Assembly: GCA_003483675.1 (NCBI GenBank)
Contig: DMYK01000416.1
Span: 1-6,249, forward strand
Reading direction: 5' to 3'
Length of the DNA: 6,249 nt
Source of the DNA: Microcoleaceae cyanobacterium UBA11344
GTDB taxonomy: Bacteria > Cyanobacteriota > Cyanobacteriia > Cyanobacteriales > Microcoleaceae
Within the stretch, counting starts at the first letter, position 1. Each line of letters begins with the position of its first letter. Shown in pieces: positions 4,973 to 6,249 of this stretch. Below the pieces are notes generated by a model, which did no database searches, was not told the DNA's origin, and saw nothing but the letters and a program-made list of their open reading frames with translations. The translations under genes and the position numbers were made by a program.

Positions 4973-6249
4973 CTAGCGCCCTGTTTCTTGCAAATACTCG
5001 CTGACTTCGATCGCCCGCTCAAAACCCCACCGCACGCAATCACCCAAAGCAATACCGCCAACGTAGTTGCTGCACAAATACACCCCCGGCAAGGATTTTA
5101 AGCCGTTCTCGACCTGTTGCAGGCGCTGAATATGACCCAAATTGTACTGAGGAATCGCCCGCTTCCACAGGTTCACAGCCAAAACTTTGGGCTGCGCCAC
5201 CAGAGGCTTCAGCAACATCCGAGATAAATCTCGATGTACCTCCCCAACGATTTGTTCGGGGTCAAGATTGGCGATATCCGAGTCTGTTGCCCCACCGATG
5301 TAATTGCTGAGAGTTTGCCAACCAGCAGGGGCGCGATCGGGAAATAAGCTCGAAGTCCAAATCGTCCCCAGGGTGCGAATTCCCTGGCCCCTCGGAATTA
5401 AATTTCCAAAACCCACTAATTTACCCTTGACATCCGACAGCGGATATGCTAATACAACGCAGGCAACCGTAGGATAAGTAACAGCTTGTAAAGCGCTGCT
5501 AACTTCCGGTTGGAGAGGTGCCAACAACTCCGCTGTGATGTAGGCGGGAGTTGTCAAAACGACGGTGCGCGCCTCAACTTGTTGCTGGCCGTCAGGTGTA
5601 GCAAATTCCGCAATGTAAGTTTGGCGTTCCGTGCGTTGGAGGCGAGTTAAGTGCCAATTGAGTTTGAGCCGATCGCCTAATTGAGCAGCGATCGCCTCTG
5701 GCAGAGCCTTCAACCCCTGTTTAAACGAACCCAACTCCCCCGGCTTAGTCTGAGGAATATTCGGGTCTACGGGCAATTTCTTCGGCCTTTTTCTAGCAGA
5801 AAGCAGCGCGCCCGCCACTAGGCCGCCACCCACATCAGCCATCTGAGTTACCCGGCCAAAAGCAGCCGCCGCACTCAACTGTTGCGGATCACCCGCATAA
5901 ACCCCAGAAACAAAAGGTTCCACCAATCGCTGCATCACTTCCGTACCAAGATGGCGTCGGAAAAATTGAGAAACAGTTTCCTCTCCACCCTGCTGCGACA
6001 ATTGAGAACCCATCGCCGACCCCACAAACCCCAAAGCCCCGAACAGCGCCCGCAGTTTCCCCGGAAAACTCAGCAACTGGGACTGAATCATCGCCTGGGG
6101 AGTCATCGGCACTGGTTGCAGTTTCCCTTGCCAATAAATATAACGAGGCAATTTTCGATCGGCAAAAATCAACTCCTGCTTCAGCCCCACATCCACAGCC
6201 AACTTCATCAATTCCGGTGTTGGCATAAAACTATTCGGGCCCTCCTCCC
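4973..6249 (-). CDS. hemY: Protoporphyrinogen IX oxidase, HemY type (5' partial)
   Basis: An FAD-dependent oxidase that converts protoporphyrinogen IX to protoporphyrin IX with oxygen, the last common step of heme and chlorophyll synthesis, as a peripheral membrane enzyme. It is annotated hemG in some genomes. The frame stays open to the window edge. The seven codons before the internal ATG at 6226 read EEGPNSF and continue into MPTPELMKLAVDVGLKQEL, a conserved internal block of the family, so that ATG is not the start. About 424 residues are present; family members have about 480-500, so some 55-75 N-terminal residues with the GxGxxG dinucleotide-binding motif are missing. Visible family features are DRKLPRYIYWQGKLQPVP, FVSGVYAGDP, GSFKQGLKALPEAIA and the C-terminal FAD-contacting motif GIALGDCV (5033-5056). 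It is convergent with the response regulator gene, with 117 bp between the stops. Its promoter lies outside the window. Confidence 0.95.
   Translation of the reverse strand, partial: EEGPNSFMPTPELMKLAVDVGLKQELIFADRKLPRYIYWQGKLQPVPMTPQAMIQSQLLSFPGKLRALFGALGFVGSAMGSQLSQQGGEETVSQFFRRHLGTEVMQRLVEPFVSGVYAGDPQQLSAAAAFGRVTQMADVGGGLVAGALLSARKRPKKLPVDPNIPQTKPGELGSFKQGLKALPEAIAAQLGDRLKLNWHLTRLQRTERQTYIAEFATPDGQQQVEARTVVLTTPAYITAELLAPLQPEVSSALQAVTYPTVACVVLAYPLSDVKGKLVGFGNLIPRGQGIRTLGTIWTSSLFPDRAPAGWQTLSNYIGGATDSDIANLDPEQIVGEVHRDLSRMLLKPLVAQPKVLAVNLWKRAIPQYNLGHIQRLQQVENGLKSLPGVYLCSNYVGGIALGDCVRWGFERAIEVSEYLQETGR

Noticed and set aside
4862..5101. Plus-strand 79-codon ORF after the response regulator
   Set aside because: It runs through the terminator hairpin and overlaps the 3' end of hemY on the opposite strand; the composition is not protein-like.

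Overview
This window comes from a cyanobacterial chromosome, most likely a filamentous Oscillatoria/Microcoleus-like organism. The evidence is eight copies of the cyanobacterial octamer GCGATCGC (HIP1) where about 0.1 would be expected by chance, a photosystem II assembly protein (Psb34), a thiazole synthase of the cyanobacterial type, a HemY-type protoporphyrinogen oxidase, and heptanucleotide tandem repeats of the kind known as STRR in filamentous cyanobacteria. The genus is an inference; the phylum is well supported.

Layout from left to right. Bases 1-846 (+) are the C-terminal part of thiazole synthase ThiG, cut by the window edge and probably the back half of a ThiO/ThiG fusion. Bases 916-1083 (+) hold a 55-residue gene, psb34, with its own ribosome binding site and a strong intrinsic terminator at 1140-1182. 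Bases 1183-1850 contain no convincing protein gene. On the minus strand at about 1289-1699 there is a compact structured element with nested long-range helices, a GC-rich hairpin and a right end like those of IS200/IS605 transposons. I read it as an ORF-less remnant carrying a HEARO/omegaRNA-like (IscB-associated) RNA. A 14-bp palindrome (1782-1795) and six tandem TCAAATC heptamers (1801-1842) follow.

Bases 1854-4070 (+) encode a 738-residue protein with an N-terminal domain that looks like an AAA/STAND module without a Walker A motif, a repeat-built low-complexity linker, and TPR repeats of 47-54 residues. Bases 4163-4855 (+) encode an OmpR/PhoB-type response regulator, possibly co-transcribed with the TPR gene. 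A hairpin at 4903-4936 separates it from the convergent hemY gene (4973-6249, minus), whose N-terminal FAD-binding part lies beyond the window.

ThiG (thiamin), HemY (tetrapyrroles) and Psb34 (photosystem II) are housekeeping functions of a phototroph. The TPR protein and response regulator look like a signalling or scaffold pair of unknown input. The most notable features are the structured RNA/mobile element remnant and the two nucleotide-level repeat arrays inside the linker of the TPR gene.
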